Shown piece by piece: positions 63,991-64,000 of a DNA stretch of 64,000 bases. The stretch is from Marinoscillum sp. 108. GTDB lineage: Bacteria; Bacteroidota; Bacteroidia; Cytophagales; Cyclobacteriaceae. The stretch lies in the NCBI RefSeq assembly GCF_902506655.1, contig NZ_LR734808.1:3594501-3658500 (forward strand). Reading direction: 5' to 3'. The notes below the pieces were generated by a model. The model worked only from the letters and a program-made list of their open reading frames with translations, was not told where the DNA came from and searched no databases. Position numbers and translations under genes: made by a program. The stretch's first letter is position 1. Each line of letters opens with the position of its first letter.

Positions 63991-64000
63991 ACTCTGAAAA

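Noticed and set aside
1-64000. CRISPR arrays, rRNA genes, phage or transposon genes
   Set aside because: No regularly spaced repeats, rRNA segments, integrases or transposases were recognised anywhere in the window.

Overview
The window is a contiguous piece of a Bacteroidota chromosome, most likely from a gliding, polysaccharide-degrading member of the Cytophagales; the genus cannot be fixed from sequence alone. The evidence is a SusC/SusD pair, three proteins ending in type IX secretion sorting domains, Bacteroidota-style promoters (TTG, 19 bases, TAnnTTTG) in front of a tRNA gene and rpsT, DUF3857/transglutaminase proteins, ribonuclease Y beside zapA and pheT, and very few Shine-Dalgarno sites. 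Coding density is high. I see no rRNA, CRISPR array, phage or insertion sequence.

Region 1 (1-15,050) is the right part of a polysaccharide utilization locus: the 3' end of a susC gene, susD, a GH71/99-like surface lipoprotein, a SusE/SusF-like surface lipoprotein, a 1571-residue multimodular GH87 protein, and an 898-residue secreted GH71/99-like protein with two CBM6 modules. GH87 enzymes cleave alpha-1,3-glucosidic bonds and the protein keeps the three-aspartate catalytic pattern. I therefore infer a locus for alpha-1,3-glucan (mutan, nigeran or fungal-wall glucan). The two large enzymes share a C-terminal module that is about 96% identical in DNA, a sign of recent duplication or gene conversion. 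This is the most interesting system in the window.

Region 2 (15,050-22,100) holds small accessory genes (HMA-like protein, VOC protein, FISUMP-domain protein, Cys-less ArsC-like protein), tRNA-Arg(CCT), a transglutaminase-like/DUF350 pair, a GMC oxidoreductase with its small subunit, and hflX. Region 3 (22,100-27,200) is a short exopolysaccharide cluster: GT4 glycosyltransferase, outer-membrane export lipoprotein, BY-kinase copolymerase and PHP-type tyrosine phosphatase. Region 4 (27,200-37,700) is mostly housekeeping: TPR protein, phosphosulfolactate synthase, DUF368, aroE, uvrB, a double-VOC protein, a 514-residue protein of unknown function, and leuA behind a possible attenuator.

Region 5 (37,700-46,400) has a secreted M43 metalloprotease, DUF2461 and DinB-like proteins, an EamA transporter, a two-component system, a coiled-coil membrane protein, and a 48-residue lmo0937-type membrane protein. 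Region 6 (46,400-58,000) runs on the minus strand: an (alpha/alpha)6-type glycoside hydrolase lipoprotein, a secreted unknown, an MBL-fold protein, three DUF3857 proteins (two of them tandem paralogues that lost the transglutaminase Cys and His), and rny. Region 7 (58,000-64,000) has zapA, a coiled-coil partner, pheT, DUF1684, radC, rpsT and a zinc-dependent phospholipase C/S1-P1-like protein.
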